The notes under the pieces: model-generated
Told to the model about the DNA's origin: nothing
What the model saw: the letters and a program-made list of their open reading frames with translations, nothing else
The model's database searches: none
From: Palaemon carinicauda
Taxonomy: Eukaryota; Arthropoda; Malacostraca; Decapoda; Palaemonidae
NCBI RefSeq assembly: GCF_036898095.1
Contig: NC_090746.1
Location: 115,378,063-115,442,062, forward strand
Length of the DNA stretch: 64,000 bases
Reading direction: 5' to 3'
Translations under genes and position numbers: made by a program
Part shown: positions 24,901 through 35,385 of the stretch, in pieces
How positions within the stretch are numbered: the stretch's first letter is position 1
How the letters are laid out: every line of letters starts with the position of its first letter

Positions 24901-27232
24901 ACATGGCTGTGTTGCTGGACTTTGGGCCTCTCTCTCTGGAGCTGGACGCTTCACATCCCGAGCTGGTACTGGTATACTTGTTGATCACATTGGTTTTCGC
25001 AAGTCATCGGTCGTGGTTGTGGCTTTGCATGGTGCTATCGTAAGTAATAACCTAAAAAAAATTTATGGACTTTTAAATACTTTTAACTAGCTTATGTACT
25101 ACCATGCCATTTTATCCTTGCTTCAAATATTTTTAAAAATTGTAATGCACAGTATTTGAAGACACTCCTTTCCCCCTCCCAAAGTGTCCTATAAAAATTA
25201 GTTCCAATATTCCCTGGTCTTGCATGGAGAAATGTCCAGGGGGTAATGTAGGGGAATGGTGGATCAAAAAATTTCATTCAACTACAGTAGAACCTCTGTT
25301 TACGAACGACTCCGCTTACGAATTTTTCGGTTTACGAAGTGATTTTCTCTGAAAAATTCGTCTAGGTTAACGAATATCGTATCGGTTAACGAATTTAAAT
25401 TTCCCTCCCACCTGCCGTTTTTTGTGGAAAAGTGTTAACGCCACGCTTCCCGATCGCATTTTTCATGGAAATAACTTAACGACAGCATCTCACAATGGAG
25501 TCACGTGACTCCTCCCACGCATACCTACCACCCCCTAAACCCCTTTATTACCCCCTTCACTCGTTCATTATCTCAGTATCCGCCGTCTCGATAGCATACA
25601 TACTTAGTGAATTCGTGGATGATTTCTTTGTGATTTTTACACGTGGTTTGTGATTTGTTTTATTTTCACTCATTTGTGATTACAGTACTGTACTGTGTAT
25701 TATTGTGATAGACAATGGCTCCTAAGATGTCGAAGAAGGAAAGCAGTAAGAAGGTGATGATAACGATAGAGATGGAGATCATCGAGAAGCATGACCAAGG
25801 CATGCGTGTGAAAGACATTGCTAGTTTTTTCAATCGCTCGCAGTCGACGATATGCACAATATTAAAGAAAAAAGAAGAAATAAAGGCCGCTAAAGTAGCT
25901 AAAGGTGTATCGTCGTTGTCAAAACAACGGCCACCTATTCTTGATGACGTAGAAAATTTATTAATGGTGTGGTTAAATGAGAAGCAGCTCGCAGGAAATT
26001 CAGTAAATGAGAACATGATTTGCGAGAAGGCAAGAACCATTTACGAGGAAGGAGGCACTGCACAATCACTGTCTTCGAGTGAGATAAAAGATTTTTTAAA
26101 GAAGTGGGAAGACGTGAAAAGTTTTCTCGGAAAATGTCCCGAATAAGGCTGAAACAGACCGTGCAATAAATTTATTAGTCGATAATGGGGTGGGTCACTT
26201 CTATAAAATTTTAAAGAACAGACAAAAGCAGGTGTCTATTGAAAAATATCTTGTGAAGGGGGAGAAAAGAACTGTGAAAGACAGCGACCAAGTCTCGCAA
26301 ACGCAAAACCAGTGATAGTGAACGCCATTCTCGCGAGAGAACTCCAGTCAACGTTCCTGAAGTTCTCATGGAGGGAGACTCTCCCTCCATGCAGTAACCC
26401 CCTCCTCCTCCTCCCCCTCATCTCGTCTCCATCAAGCCAGCAGCGACACTCCTCTAAGGTAAAGTTCAGGTTTACTGTGCATGCATATCCATATTTTCAT
26501 CATTAAATGACTGCAATATTTTAATAATTTTGTGTAGAGTACAGTAGAGTACTGTATGTGTAAGGAAAAATTTGTGAAAATTGGTTTTTGTAGATGGGTT
26601 GAACTAATTATTTCGATTTTATAACATTCTTATGGGGAAATTCGTTTCGCGATACGAATTTTTCAGTTTAAGAGTTCGCATTAGGAACGAATTAAATTCG
26701 TAAACCGAGGTTCTACTGTATTAGTTTTAGCACAACTATTAAGATGAACAGTTTTGAGGACTTGATAAATGTAGTCTGAACTGGGAATACAGGACACGGT
26801 AATATTTTTTTTCCATGTAATGGCAGTAGTAGCTATTTTGCAGGACCACAGTATATGCATTTTCTTCAACTTGGTGCTTTTCCCTTAATTGTTTGAAGCT
26901 CTCTACTCTTGTATTATTGACATTGCTTATAAAACATTACAATGTTACATTATATCTTTCATAATTATGGTTAATTGTGACATTATTATGCCTTAAGATG
27001 CATTCAACCAAAGATATCTTTTAAACCATTTGTGAACCTCGAACTATTTATGAAATGCTTTAATTTTTTAAAGTATATTTTCGTTTAGTGTAACACCTTT
27101 AAATTGATTTACTGTTTTTGGTTTGGTTATTGAAGTTTTTTAATCCTAACATATAAAAAAAATAACACTGCTATGAAAAACACGTCCGAACGTTCACGGG
27201 TGCTAGCAAGGAATGATGGGAGAATGATAGGT

Positions 27233-27278
<46 letters not shown>

Positions 27279-30095
27279 TGTGTGTGTGGGGGGGGGGGTA
27301 GTAGCTGTAGTGAACGACACCTTGTAGTAACGGGATTTTGAGGAGGGAGAAGTCTAAATGGATAGGGACCTCGGGTAGTGGTATCACTCTCCCCAGTTTT
27401 AATACAGACACCCTTTAGGGGTGAACGAGCTGGGTATATTCCTGGCATTCCATGCAACTTTTTCCGCTGGTATATTTAGCAGAATTTATACTTTTGAAAT
27501 GGTGATTTAAGGAGCATTTCACAGAGCGACACAGGTTGAGCCCAGAAGTAGACTTTTCCTTCGTCAAAATCACTTTCCTGTTTCGCAGTGGGTTTACTTT
27601 ATTAACTTTTTCATTTCAGATAGCACTCACTACAGTGTATCTGCTTTTCTATAAAGAGAAACCATACAAAAGGTTCCAAGATATGGATAATAGTTCTAAT
27701 GGCAAGTATCCTGATACAGTAGGAGAGAACCCTAACAGAGTTGGTACAATATTCACGACAACGCCATCGGAGCCCGTCACTGCGAAAGCTGTAAGTTTAC
27801 TGTGTAAATGGTTAGGTTTTGTTTAACCCTTTTACCCCCAAAGAACGTACTGGTATGTTTCACAAAAGCCATCCCTTTACCCCTATGAACGTACCGGTAC
27901 GTCCTCACAAAAAAATGCTATAAAATTTTTTTTTTCATATTTTTGATAATTTTTTGAGAAAATTCAGGCATTTTCCAAGAGAATGAGACCAACTTGACTT
28001 CTCGATGACAAAAATGAAGGCTGTTAGAGCAATTTAAAAAAAATATACTGCAAAATGTGCTGGGGAAAAAATAACCCCCTGGGGGTTAAGGGTTGGAAAT
28101 TTCCAAATAGCCTGGGGGTAAAAGGGTTAATAATGCGCATGTTTAGTAAAGACAGAAAAATATCCACTTGCCATGGGGGGAGTGGAAGGTAAATCTTGCA
28201 GATTTTAGTTGCAACATATTAAAAAATTGCCAGGCAGAATACGTACCCATAGCTTAAGTGTTTTTTTTTTTTTGTTGCTGTGTATTTGCTTTTATTGCTG
28301 TATTTTCTTCCTATTGAATATCCTTTTCGACCTGAGAAATTTTAATTATTACTTATCAGCCTCCATTGTTATATTTCTTTCAAAGTATTAATTCCTTGTA
28401 TTTCAGTTAATTGGTAAAAATGTTTTAGATGAAAGTATGTAATTTGTGATAGATATTGGTTACTAGATACTAAGCCACAGATAAAGGCTAACCTAATTTA
28501 TAAAGTTTTGAGTATTTATACATGTGGGATTCTTTCCCTATTCTATTTACAATGTTCATTTTAGTTGAATTTAAAAAAAATAGTATTTTTGAAATTTGTC
28601 TCTAACAATGCATACTAATTAATAAAATCTTTCAGATAACCATTGATGTTCCAAATTATCGTGAAGACATAGAAGACAGCTTGTTTCTTGGGTCATCCCC
28701 CATTCCAACACCTACAAGGTAAGTTGTAAACTCTTGAATTATTGGTTTTTAATTCCTACATTACCAAAACTTAACTTTTATTGAGGATTCTACTAGATGT
28801 ATGATTTTGACATACCGTATATGGAGGAAAGAACTAAACAAGCGAGTGTATAAGTAAACATTTAAAACCATATAGTGTATAAAAAAGGGGGAAAGCAAGA
28901 GTAGTCATTCCCTACTAGGTTATGTACAACCTTTTAAAATTATTTCCATTTGTAATTCAAGCAAATTTGCATTTAGATCAATCTTACCGAAAAACTGTGC
29001 CTATACACGGCGCAGCAAGATATGAATGATACTGTATTGTAGGGCACCTGGATTTACTGTTATTCCCCTACTGTTGCCACCTCTACAGATCTCCTTCCCT
29101 ATGTGTCAGCCCTCTACATTATCAGGGGTTAGGTAACAAATATTGAAAATTGCTTGCTGTACTAGTTTCCCAGAGTGGGTTAACTTGTAACCTACCCACT
29201 CACTGGCTACTGCCTACCTACAGTTCCCACTGTACTGCACTGCCATTATTTTAATGTTCCTCTCGCAGGAATGTATTGTAGTTCATTCTACTTTAAAGAG
29301 GTAATTTGACAGTATTAACATGGCTACAGTACAAGGCAAGTAGACTTGACAAAATCATTGCCACACCACCCAATGTAAAAGTAACAAAACACTTGTTTTT
29401 ATCAGATACTGTACAGTAAAAAGTCTAATTATTGTTGGTTGAAATGTACCCAAAATTGAAAATAAATTTTTTTTAATGAAGCATAATAATCTTTTTAATA
29501 ACTCTGATTTTGCAGAAATAATCTTTTTAATAACTGATTTTTCAGAATGCCATGTGCTTAAACTAGTCGGTTGGCTTTTGAAATAGAATGCAATGTTTTA
29601 ATTCTTAGTCTAGATTGTGTACAGTACAATACTGTAAATATACTATTTAAGTTTATTTACTTATGAAAATTTATCTTACCACAAGTGAAAAAGACTTCTA
29701 TTTCTATACACCGAGTTCTACGCACTAAAATCTGTGAAGCATGATTCAATGTTAAAGAAAAGTTTATGCAACCTTGTGTACTCTACATGCGGAAGCGTAC
29801 CTGAACTCAAGTCTGATACCCTGTTTCAAAAGTTGATAATGGGCTGGGGACTTCTTGATATGCCAACCATTGATAGTACAGAGTACAGTTATTCTATATA
29901 TAGTGAGAAGCAGCTTGTTAATATTCAGAAATGCCTTTTACTTCTAGCTGTGTAACTTTTGTTAGTGGTTAAAGTTCCCAAAAGTGTTCTGGAAAACATT
30001 GTAGTCAGTTTTTAATGTACTTTTTCTTAAACAGGTATGCAAGAGAGAGTTGCAACTTTTCATCCCCTCACCAGTCCAGCTCAAGCTCCTCTTGA
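12664..30095 (+). CDS. SLC18B1: SLC18B1-like major facilitator transporter, 13 coding exons, 686 aa
   Basis: Coding exons: 12664-13048, 14174-14442, 15108-15203, 15295-15368, 15673-15820, 18941-19100, 19764-19921, 23205-23395, 24328-24423, 24871-25039, 27620-27790, 28636-28718, 30035-30095 (TGA 30093-30095). All introns are GT-AG and all phases join, total 2061 nt. Residues 1 to about 165 are hydrophilic and acidic with no membrane segment. Helices follow from WLLLLVLLSGTLTSSF (exon 2) through GMIIGTNCLTAFLVTPLVGKK (loop 2-3), the exon 5 block RMTHAIANAGISTSTFAYIA and FPDSVAKIF, GPVVGGALYSLGGFKMPF, SNGFLSVTLEPLV, then WGWLCDRYRR and CAGFPDEAGTHGCVAGLWAS. The C-terminal tail (residues about 590-686) is polar and Ser-rich. 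Family members import polyamines or monoamines into vesicles by proton exchange; substrate is not readable here. Human SLC18B1 is about 456 residues, so both tails are longer. The start is the first ATG after a splice acceptor, in good context (acaaaATGG). Confidence 0.88.
13049..14173 (+). other. Transporter intron 1, no recognisable elements
   Basis: A 1.1-kb phase-1 intron, gtaagt to tgtag. It is AT-rich, with T runs near 14000. Short ORFs on the - strand have no similarity that I recognise. I see nothing else in it; introns 2 (14443-15107), 3 (15204-15294) and 4 (15369-15672) are likewise plain. Confidence 0.6.
15842..15932. repeat. (CT)n microsatellite, about 45 units
   Basis: A pure CT run starts 21 bases after the exon 5 donor (gtgagt at 15821) in intron 5. 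The Leu-Ser repeat ORF across it is an artefact. Because it is a long polypyrimidine tract close to a 5' splice site, length changes could affect splicing; this is inference. Confidence 0.95.
16898..17400. mobile_element. Possible pogo/Tigger end relic in intron 5
   Basis: At 16898 the text tacagtagtaccttggttta, followed by agag, resembles the terminal repeat of the Tigger element at 25285 (CAGTAGAACCTCTGTTTACG), including the preceding TA. Downstream are gtttacaatag and a Met-Asp-Pro-Tyr-Asp-like stretch near 17278, but no transposase. No right end was found. A weak call. Confidence 0.25.
18098..18720 (-). mobile_element. Retroposon with LINE-like (TAA)n tail, in intron 5
   Basis: Reads on the - strand and ends in a (TAA)n tail, seen as attattattatt at 18100-18118. 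The next ~95 bases (agctacaaccctagttgg, aaaagcaggatgctataagc, and tagcccagtgagg) are the same 3' end found on the LINE copies at 52345-52920 and 52985-54006. The body from about 18300 to 18720 does not match the LINE reverse transcriptase, so it may be a non-autonomous unit borrowing the LINE tail, or a different part of a related element. Confidence 0.6.
19938..20727 (-). mobile_element. Antisense LINE fragment (copy B of the 868-2624 family), intron 7
   Basis: The reverse complement follows copy A step by step. The block at 20610-20710 matches copy A 1130-1210 (GFRRGR region). 20455-20560 matches the copy A 1320-1390 stretch ggaatgtgatgaggttatat, and 19940-20120 matches the copy A region around 1740-1900. 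It begins only 16 bases after the exon 7 donor. No intact frame remains. Both ends are truncated: there is no 3' UTR on one side and no N-terminal part on the other. Confidence 0.8.
20750..22550 (+). mobile_element. Decayed DIRS fragment with tyrosine-recombinase remnant, intron 7
   Basis: At 20775-21110 the + strand encodes a worn recombinase N-terminal part: IADFLAFARRSISWLRLSKA, STVFRLRGIDLS, then in another frame AVFLLALALAERVSKLHGL, which corresponds to the LVTLATAKRLGEIQAIS block of the complete element. Several stops interrupt it. After 21110 I can no longer follow a domain. LLDCMLIWAS near 22045 might be a worn RT active-site region, but its order would be wrong. The right border is a guess near 22550. 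Confidence 0.55.
23795..24075 (+). mobile_element. TTAA-flanked MITE, copy 1 (intron 8)
   Basis: Begins TTAACCCTTTTACC and ends GGTAAAAGGGTTAA; the TTAA repeats are at 23795-23798 and 24072-24075. TTAA target sites and CCC-starting inverted ends are the signature of the piggyBac superfamily. The 273-bp interior has no gene. It shares gctctaacagccttaatttt, ggtctcattct and cgtaccagtacgtcc with copies at 27823, 50312 and 62651. Confidence 0.82.
25285..26718 (+). mobile_element. Internally deleted Tigger/pogo DNA transposon (intron 10)
   Basis: A 1434-bp element with CAGTAGAACCTCTGTTTACG at the left and its inverse, CAGTAGAACCTCGGTTTACG, at the right, flanked by TA (25283-25284, 26719-26720). 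More imperfect gttaacgaat repeats follow the left end. It carries one transposase remnant and lacks the DDE catalytic domain, so it could only move with help in trans. It sits in the transporter intron in the same orientation as the gene. Confidence 0.85.
25715..26146 (+). pseudogene. Truncated Tigger transposase: DNA-binding domain joined to C-terminal tail
   Basis: 143 codons. Residues about 8-60 form the N-terminal helix-turn-helix (EIIEKHDQGMRVKDIASFFN, then RSQSTICTILKKKEEI). Residues 70-108 start the second, CENP-B-like DNA-binding domain (SKQRPPILDDVENLL, WLNEKQLAG, ICEKARTIYEEGG). The text then jumps to SSEIKDFLKKWEDV, which in Tigger proteins lies after the DDE domain. A one-base shift near 26143 ends the frame. 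The tail remains readable beyond it as AINLLVDNGVGHFYKILKNR and QKQVSIEKYLV. The catalytic centre is therefore deleted. If translated, it would be a DNA-binding-only protein. Confidence 0.8.
27232..27298. repeat. (GT)n microsatellite followed by a G run
   Basis: About 28 GT units with one GG interruption, then ten or so G. It lies in intron 10 at the inner end of a MITE copy. The long T-H-T-H ORFs on the - strand are artefacts. Confidence 0.9.
27299..27577 (-). mobile_element. ggattttgacgaagg-type MITE, truncated copy next to exon 11
   Basis: The right end cccagaagtagacttttcct and tcgtcaaaatcac (27541-27573) is the inverse of the terminal repeat seen complete at 61115 and 61511. The interior (ggcattccatgcaactttttt-type block near 27450; aacgggattttgaggaggga near 27328) matches 44880-45050 in reverse. 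The left terminal repeat is missing, and the GT microsatellite occupies its place. Its outer border is only 42 bases upstream of exon 11. Confidence 0.7.
27823..28130 (-). mobile_element. TTAA-flanked MITE, copy 2 (intron 11)
   Basis: Inverted relative to copy 1. TTAA at 27823-27826 and 28127-28130, ends CCCTTTTACCCCC and GGGGGTAAAAGGG. It contains gaacgtaccggtacgtcc, a near-perfect palindrome, at about 27887. It starts 32 bases after the exon 11 donor. Confidence 0.85.
28719..30034 (+). other. Transporter intron 12, no recognisable elements
   Basis: Phase-2 intron, gtaagt to aacag. It is AT-rich. A small internal duplication of taatctttttaataact occurs at 29487 and 29520. The 73-codon ORF near 29734 shows nothing I recognise. 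Confidence 0.55.
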
Positions 30096-31760
30096 CTTTA
30101 GAATATATTTTTTATTCCTGTTTATAGTGTTTTTGCATCACACTTAACTCCAGGTAAAGGTATTCATTACTATCGCTTGGAATTGATGTTTGATTCTGAG
30201 ATCAAAATCAAACTTTAGGTCCCATTTACTCTTTATAAGTGATATTATGATTGTATGTATTGCTGGTAAGTGTTACTTTTATATATATATACTTGGCCAG
30301 TTTTTAAATATTGTATTTTCTGGGGGTAGACATGTTATATAATTTTTAAGTTTAAAGTTTATTGAAATTTTTAAAGTAGAAACAGGTCATTTTATTCTGG
30401 AAACTGTCATTTATAACAAGTTTTTGGTATTCCAATGGTAGCTTTAATTTATATTTTGTTATGGATACACTAAGTGTTATTTATTGTTCAGTATGACCAT
30501 TAACATGGTATATCAGCATTATTTTACCAAGACTATATTTTGAGGGTCTATACAATTATACAGAAATATTCTTAACCTCATCCCTGTTTTATATAGTAAT
30601 ATATTTATTAGCTCATTCAAGTTTTTTCAAGTAGGTAATTATAATAACTACCCAAGAGCATTAGAAAAGTTTTTATAGAGGAATGTATACAGTACAGTAA
30701 AATAGCAAATAATGTTACTAGTAAAAAATTAATGATAAATCTAATTTAATATTTCTTGATTAAGAAATACATTAAATCTGTTAATTTAAATTAGTCAAAA
30801 TAAAAGTTAGAACTATACTTTTGACAGTGCTACACATTTAATGTGTTTATCCTCTTAGCACTGAAGCGTATATTGCAAAGCAAAAATAAGAATATGGACT
30901 ATAATGTATAAAGAACTACAGTAAATGTGAAGACCTAATTGCCTATTAAATAGAAAAGGCACAATGAATGGATGTGGCAAGGATGGTTTGGTTCTATTCA
31001 CGCTTTGATAATCATTTTCTAGTCTGTTTTTTTTTTTTTTTCCACTTAAACTCGGCTGCTTGCTGTGAACTAAAACCCACTACTTGAAAATGTGAAAAAT
31101 TATATATTGGTAGTAAATGGCCAGAAATGAGAGGGGAACAAATTTGAAACGGTCCCTATTTCCAGATTAACATCTTTGATATTCGAAGGCATTTCAGATC
31201 TAGGATATTGTAATCTCGATAAAATTATTTCCGTTGAGGTTGAAATTTTTTTTGGAAAACTGTAGCAGGTGATGAAGCTTTATAATTGTAGTTATTTGAA
31301 AATTTATATTCCCATCTAGTATTGAAACTAACTCTATAACTAGGTCCAGTACACAAGTTGAAGGACAAGAATGATGCAAAATAAAACATGAATTGAATTT
31401 TTGGGTGGTACAAAACCATATGTAAAGATTGAAATAATAACTACTACTTGACATTGGAGAGAATTATGCGGAGATATGTGGGAAGTATTTGCTTTAATCA
31501 CATCCTGTCATTATTTTGATGTACATATTTAAATTCATACCTTCAGATTAACTGATTAATTAAATGTACTTGGATTAGTACTTACAAAACCTCAAATTAA
31601 GGCTATTTTTTAGTTGCAGGCTGGTTTAATTAGAGTATCGATTGCGAAAACTTTTGAGAAACCTAATACTACCATTGATATAAAAGCTATCAAGAATAGG
31701 CCACAGGCAGCTTTTCTATATACTGTACAGTACTATGCAATTGTTTGATTAGCGTTGTTC
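30096..31760 (+). other. Probable 3' UTR and flank of the transporter gene
   Basis: AT-rich and without coding signal after the TGA. The first aataaa downstream is at 30799-30804, giving a possible 3' UTR of about 0.7 kb; another lies near 32387. No LINE or MITE was recognised in this part. Confidence 0.35.
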
Positions 31761-31766
31761 TATTTA

Positions 31767-32030
31767 GATTATATTAAACCTACTATTAGTTAATAAACTG
31801 TTGTAGGCTACAGGATTTAATAGTATATGCTACTTTGCATATGGTTAACATTATAATTTAGTACTATCATAACCATTCAAGAGCATAAATCAATAATAGT
31901 CGGATTATATTAGGCCTACTATTAGTTAAACTGTTGTAGGCTACTGGATTTAATAGTATATGCTACTTTGCATATGGTTATTATAATTTAGTAGTAATAT
32001 AACTATTCAAGAGCATAAATCAATAATAAT
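31767..32030. repeat. Two-copy tandem duplication, 136 bp
   Basis: Copies at 31767-31902 and 31903-32030 share gattatatta, gctactttgcatatggtta and caagagcataaatcaataat. The second copy lacks a few bases (gttaat and aac). High identity suggests a recent event. Confidence 0.85.
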
Positions 32031-32779
32031 GTAGTGGGAGTAAAGAAATTAGTTTAGCAATTATGTACAGTATATAGAGTACCGGGTAATTAATAAAATG
32101 TAAGATGAAGAATGAGGAACTTTTGATTAATTATACTATACATCTAATTTTAATGAATTGAAGATAAGGTGGTAATAAGTTATTAAACTTGCACAGTTCT
32201 TGGCAACTTTAGTGTAAAACGTTGATGCAAGTAAACTTCTGGTATAAAATGTCAGTTGCATGTACATATAGTTGTGAATTATATCATTGAATACTGTATT
32301 GAAATATTTTTTATCCTATTTTACTTTTGTCTGAAACTTATCTAAGAAACTTCTTATATCACTTATGGAACATGCTAAAATTGGAATAAAAGCAATAACC
32401 GATTTATAAAAGTTATATTTTTTGAACTAACATAAATGAAATCCAAATTTTTCGCTCAAACCACCTCCTCATGTTCTTATTCAGTTTTTATAAGCTGTTT
32501 TATCATTACACTGAGTATTAAACTTTCTTTCCTTCCACTATACTAATGCCTCTAGTAAGAGACTTCAGGCGTCTACTGATAACGTGGTCTGTCATACTTC
32601 TTATTCAGTCTTGTAGTCTTTGAACAAAGACATGCGCTCCAAATTATCATGATTTATTTTCTAATAATATCTCCCCTCCTCCCATGCCTATTAATGCAGA
32701 GGCCCTCTGTAAGATTTCACTAGTTTTCTCAATCTTGAGCTTCTAATTCAATACTACTACACTCATCATTTCCCGCTAA

Positions 32780-33240
32780 ACTCGTCACCTATGTAGGCCA
32801 GGGTCTTCCAGCTCTTCGAATACCTTGAGGAGTTAACTAATCTCTCGCAGTGCAAAGAGCATGCCCAAACCATCTCCATCTACCCCTCGCCACGATCTCT
32901 AACACATTTGGCACTCGAGTAGTTTCCTTTCTCGTCCTGTCCTGCCATTTAACACACTATTCTTCTGAGGGCTTTCTCAAATCCACAAATTCTGTAGGAC
33001 AGTTTCATTATCATATCAAGGCTTGTCTTTGTCCATACAGTAACATCAATCTCGCTAAACTGATATATAGCCTGATTTTTATACGTAATTTCAGGAGATT
33101 TGATTTCCATAATTGACTTGCCCTAGCCATTCATTGTCAGAGTTGCTTTTTTCTATCTTAAACTTTTTCATTTTTAGTGGCTTGAAATTAGATTCTAAAA
33201 TACATCACACACCTAATTTAGAATCCTGATACACTTAAAT
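32780..33240 (-). mobile_element. LINE reverse-transcriptase C-terminal fragment, antisense
   Basis: On the - strand: WKSNLLKLRIKIRLYISLAR (33120-33060), LYGQR, then a worn YDNETV and ALRRI block (about 33010-32960), ending near RWRWFGHA-type text (GEG-MEMVWA near 32880). This is the thumb and C-terminal part of a non-LTR RT family different from that at 868-2624. Stops and frame changes are frequent. The remaining sequence back to 32560 may belong to its 3' end. Confidence 0.65.
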
Positions 33241-33945
33241 TATCTATTCTATAATTTCATACAAACTTTATTAGTTACCAATAAGGAAAACCAAATACCA
33301 TGACCAAGAATGATTTGTAAGCATATGCTTGAGCAAACAAGATTTGGTTTTAATGAAACTTATTATAGTACAACAGTTAAAGTATTTTGTCTTGCCAGAC
33401 TTAGCCTAGATTAGATATTGGTGTGCACGGTTCCATGAATTTTTAAGATGGTTTCCGCTTTCACTAAATACTGTTTTCAAGTGGTAAAGTTGAAAGGTGA
33501 GGCAAGCAGGCAGCTAGCAATACATGAACCATGACTTGTAGAATCTAGCACTAAGACTATTGGGGGAAGGCCTATAAACTATCACTGTACAGTATACAGT
33601 ATTAAAAATATCCATACCGTGTAAAAGCCAAATATAACTGAATGCCTAACATGTAGTGTAATCTCAGAATGAGCATCTGGAAATAACTTGCTTTGGTTTT
33701 TCACCCTAGTATGATGCACAAAATGTAAATGAAATTAAACTTTTAAATAATAGTAAAACTTGGAAATACAGCAAGGCAGCCCCATCAGACAGAAATCTAA
33801 CCACCCTTTACCTTTAAAGGAACTGAAGAAAGGAGTCATATTGCTCAAGTTGAACAAAGCTGCAGGAATAGATGGAATTTTAAACAAGTTCCTGAAATGC
33901 CTGGGGCCAAAAGCACAACACTGCATTTTCTTCAGTTCATGTATA

Positions 33946-34193
33946 AAGCCCTGTCTACACGATGGTGCGTACCCACGGGCAAACAGTGGTACCAGACCAC
34001 AATAGTTAATAAGAATGAAGGTTAATGACGTCAGAAGCGTGAAAACCACAGACAGGGATCTGGCATCAGTGTTGCCAGATCTCTGCCTTTAGTTTTCTCA
34101 CTTCTGACGTCATCAACCCTCATTATCACTAACTATAGTAGCCTGGTATCAATGTTTGCCCGTTGGGTATGCACGATCCTGTGGACAGGGCTT
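33946..34193. mobile_element. Near-perfect 248-bp foldback MITE
   Basis: The left arm aagccctgtctacacgatgg ... tgacgtcagaag ... gggatctggca matches the inverse of the right arm over nearly its full length (right: ctgtggacagggctt end). The transcript would fold into one long hairpin. Related arms (ctgtccacac, cgggcatgcc, gtcagaagcc) occur at 36474-36540, 62368-62490 and 63560-63765. It interrupts the LINE between FFSSCIK and the following RT blocks. Target duplication unclear. Confidence 0.8.
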
Positions 34194-35168
34194 AAGATGG
34201 TGTAAACTCAATGAAAATTGACAAAAAAACTATAGCTACCTTCCTGACAAAGACCCAATAAATCAGATTTATAGGCTCATATCCTTATTATGTACAGTAC
34301 TCTATAGACTCTTGAGAGTAACATTTAAAAAGAATTCAAACTCTGTAAACTACCTCTTAACCCCATACCAATTTGGGTTCAGACCAACTCTCACTTCCTG
34401 TGCCCAGTTCTTCAATCTAATCAAGTACATAAAATACTGACTTAAACAACTACAAATTGCTAGAGCATTTCCATAGACTTAAAAGCTGCATACAGTACAA
34501 CTCCATGAATCGCAGAGGCATCGAAATGAAGCAATCAAAAACATTTTTTTAAAGATAATGGTGGACATACACCGTAGCCACAAACTAAATTTTATGTAGT
34601 GTATAGTACTAAAAGCAGATGGTGAGCATGAAAAAATTGCCTACCTCAGGGCTCAGTCCTTGCACCAATGCTTTTCAATATATATACTGTTCAACTCTCC
34701 CCATCCAACTGCAGATTTCATCTATGCAGATCCATGTCTGGCTACGCAGGCTACCACCTTCATGAACTTGAAACCAGACTATAAGCTGCCCTAGAATAAG
34801 TGGTCACTGAATCCAAATCTACTCAAGTTTGTGTCCATTTCACCTGAGAAAAAGAGAAGCCAATTGCAAACTCGTAGATCCTCTGCCGTGGCGAAAAGCT
34901 AGAGCATCGCCAGTTTCCAGTGTAGTTAAGCGTAACGCTGGATAGAACTCTCAATTGCTACCCATTGTATACCAATGTGAAGCAGATCACCACATCCCAA
35001 GAAAATAGATCCTAGGATTAACGAGGCATGCAGTGTCATCACAGGGACAATACGTCTCGCTATTGATAATGTCATTGCCTGATTATTACATGACTGGAGT
35101 CAGAGTCCTGGTCGCTTGTTAGTTCCTTAGTGTCTGCAGCCGCTCCATCCTTGTCAGCTAAGGATGGG

Positions 35169-35385
35169 GGCAGTTTGAGGGAGCCTATAGGTTTAACTGC
35201 CAATCATCAGTAGCCATTACCTGGCCCTCCCTGGTCCTACCTTGAGTGGAGAGGGGGCTTAGGTGCTGATCATATAAGGGCAGTTTGAGGGAGCCTATAG
35301 ATTTACCTGCTAATCCTCAGCAGCCATTACCTGGCCCTCCTTGGTCCTAGTTTGGGTGGAGAAGGGGCTTGGGCACTGATCATAT
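35169..35385. repeat. Two-copy tandem duplication, 110 bp
   Basis: Copies start at 35169 and 35279, both with ggcagtttgagggagcctat, cagcagccattacctggccc-type text and gctgatcatat. It lies inside the LINE remnant. The following text (cagtcatgagcggcctttaa at 35440) is not part of the duplication. Confidence 0.8.

Noticed and set aside
25285..26718. Domesticated CENP-B-like host gene
   Set aside because: Intact TIRs and TA flanks and a frameshifted tail indicate a deleted transposon rather than a kept gene.
27127..27457. His-Thr-rich ORFs on the - strand
   Set aside because: Produced by the GT microsatellite; no coding context on either side.
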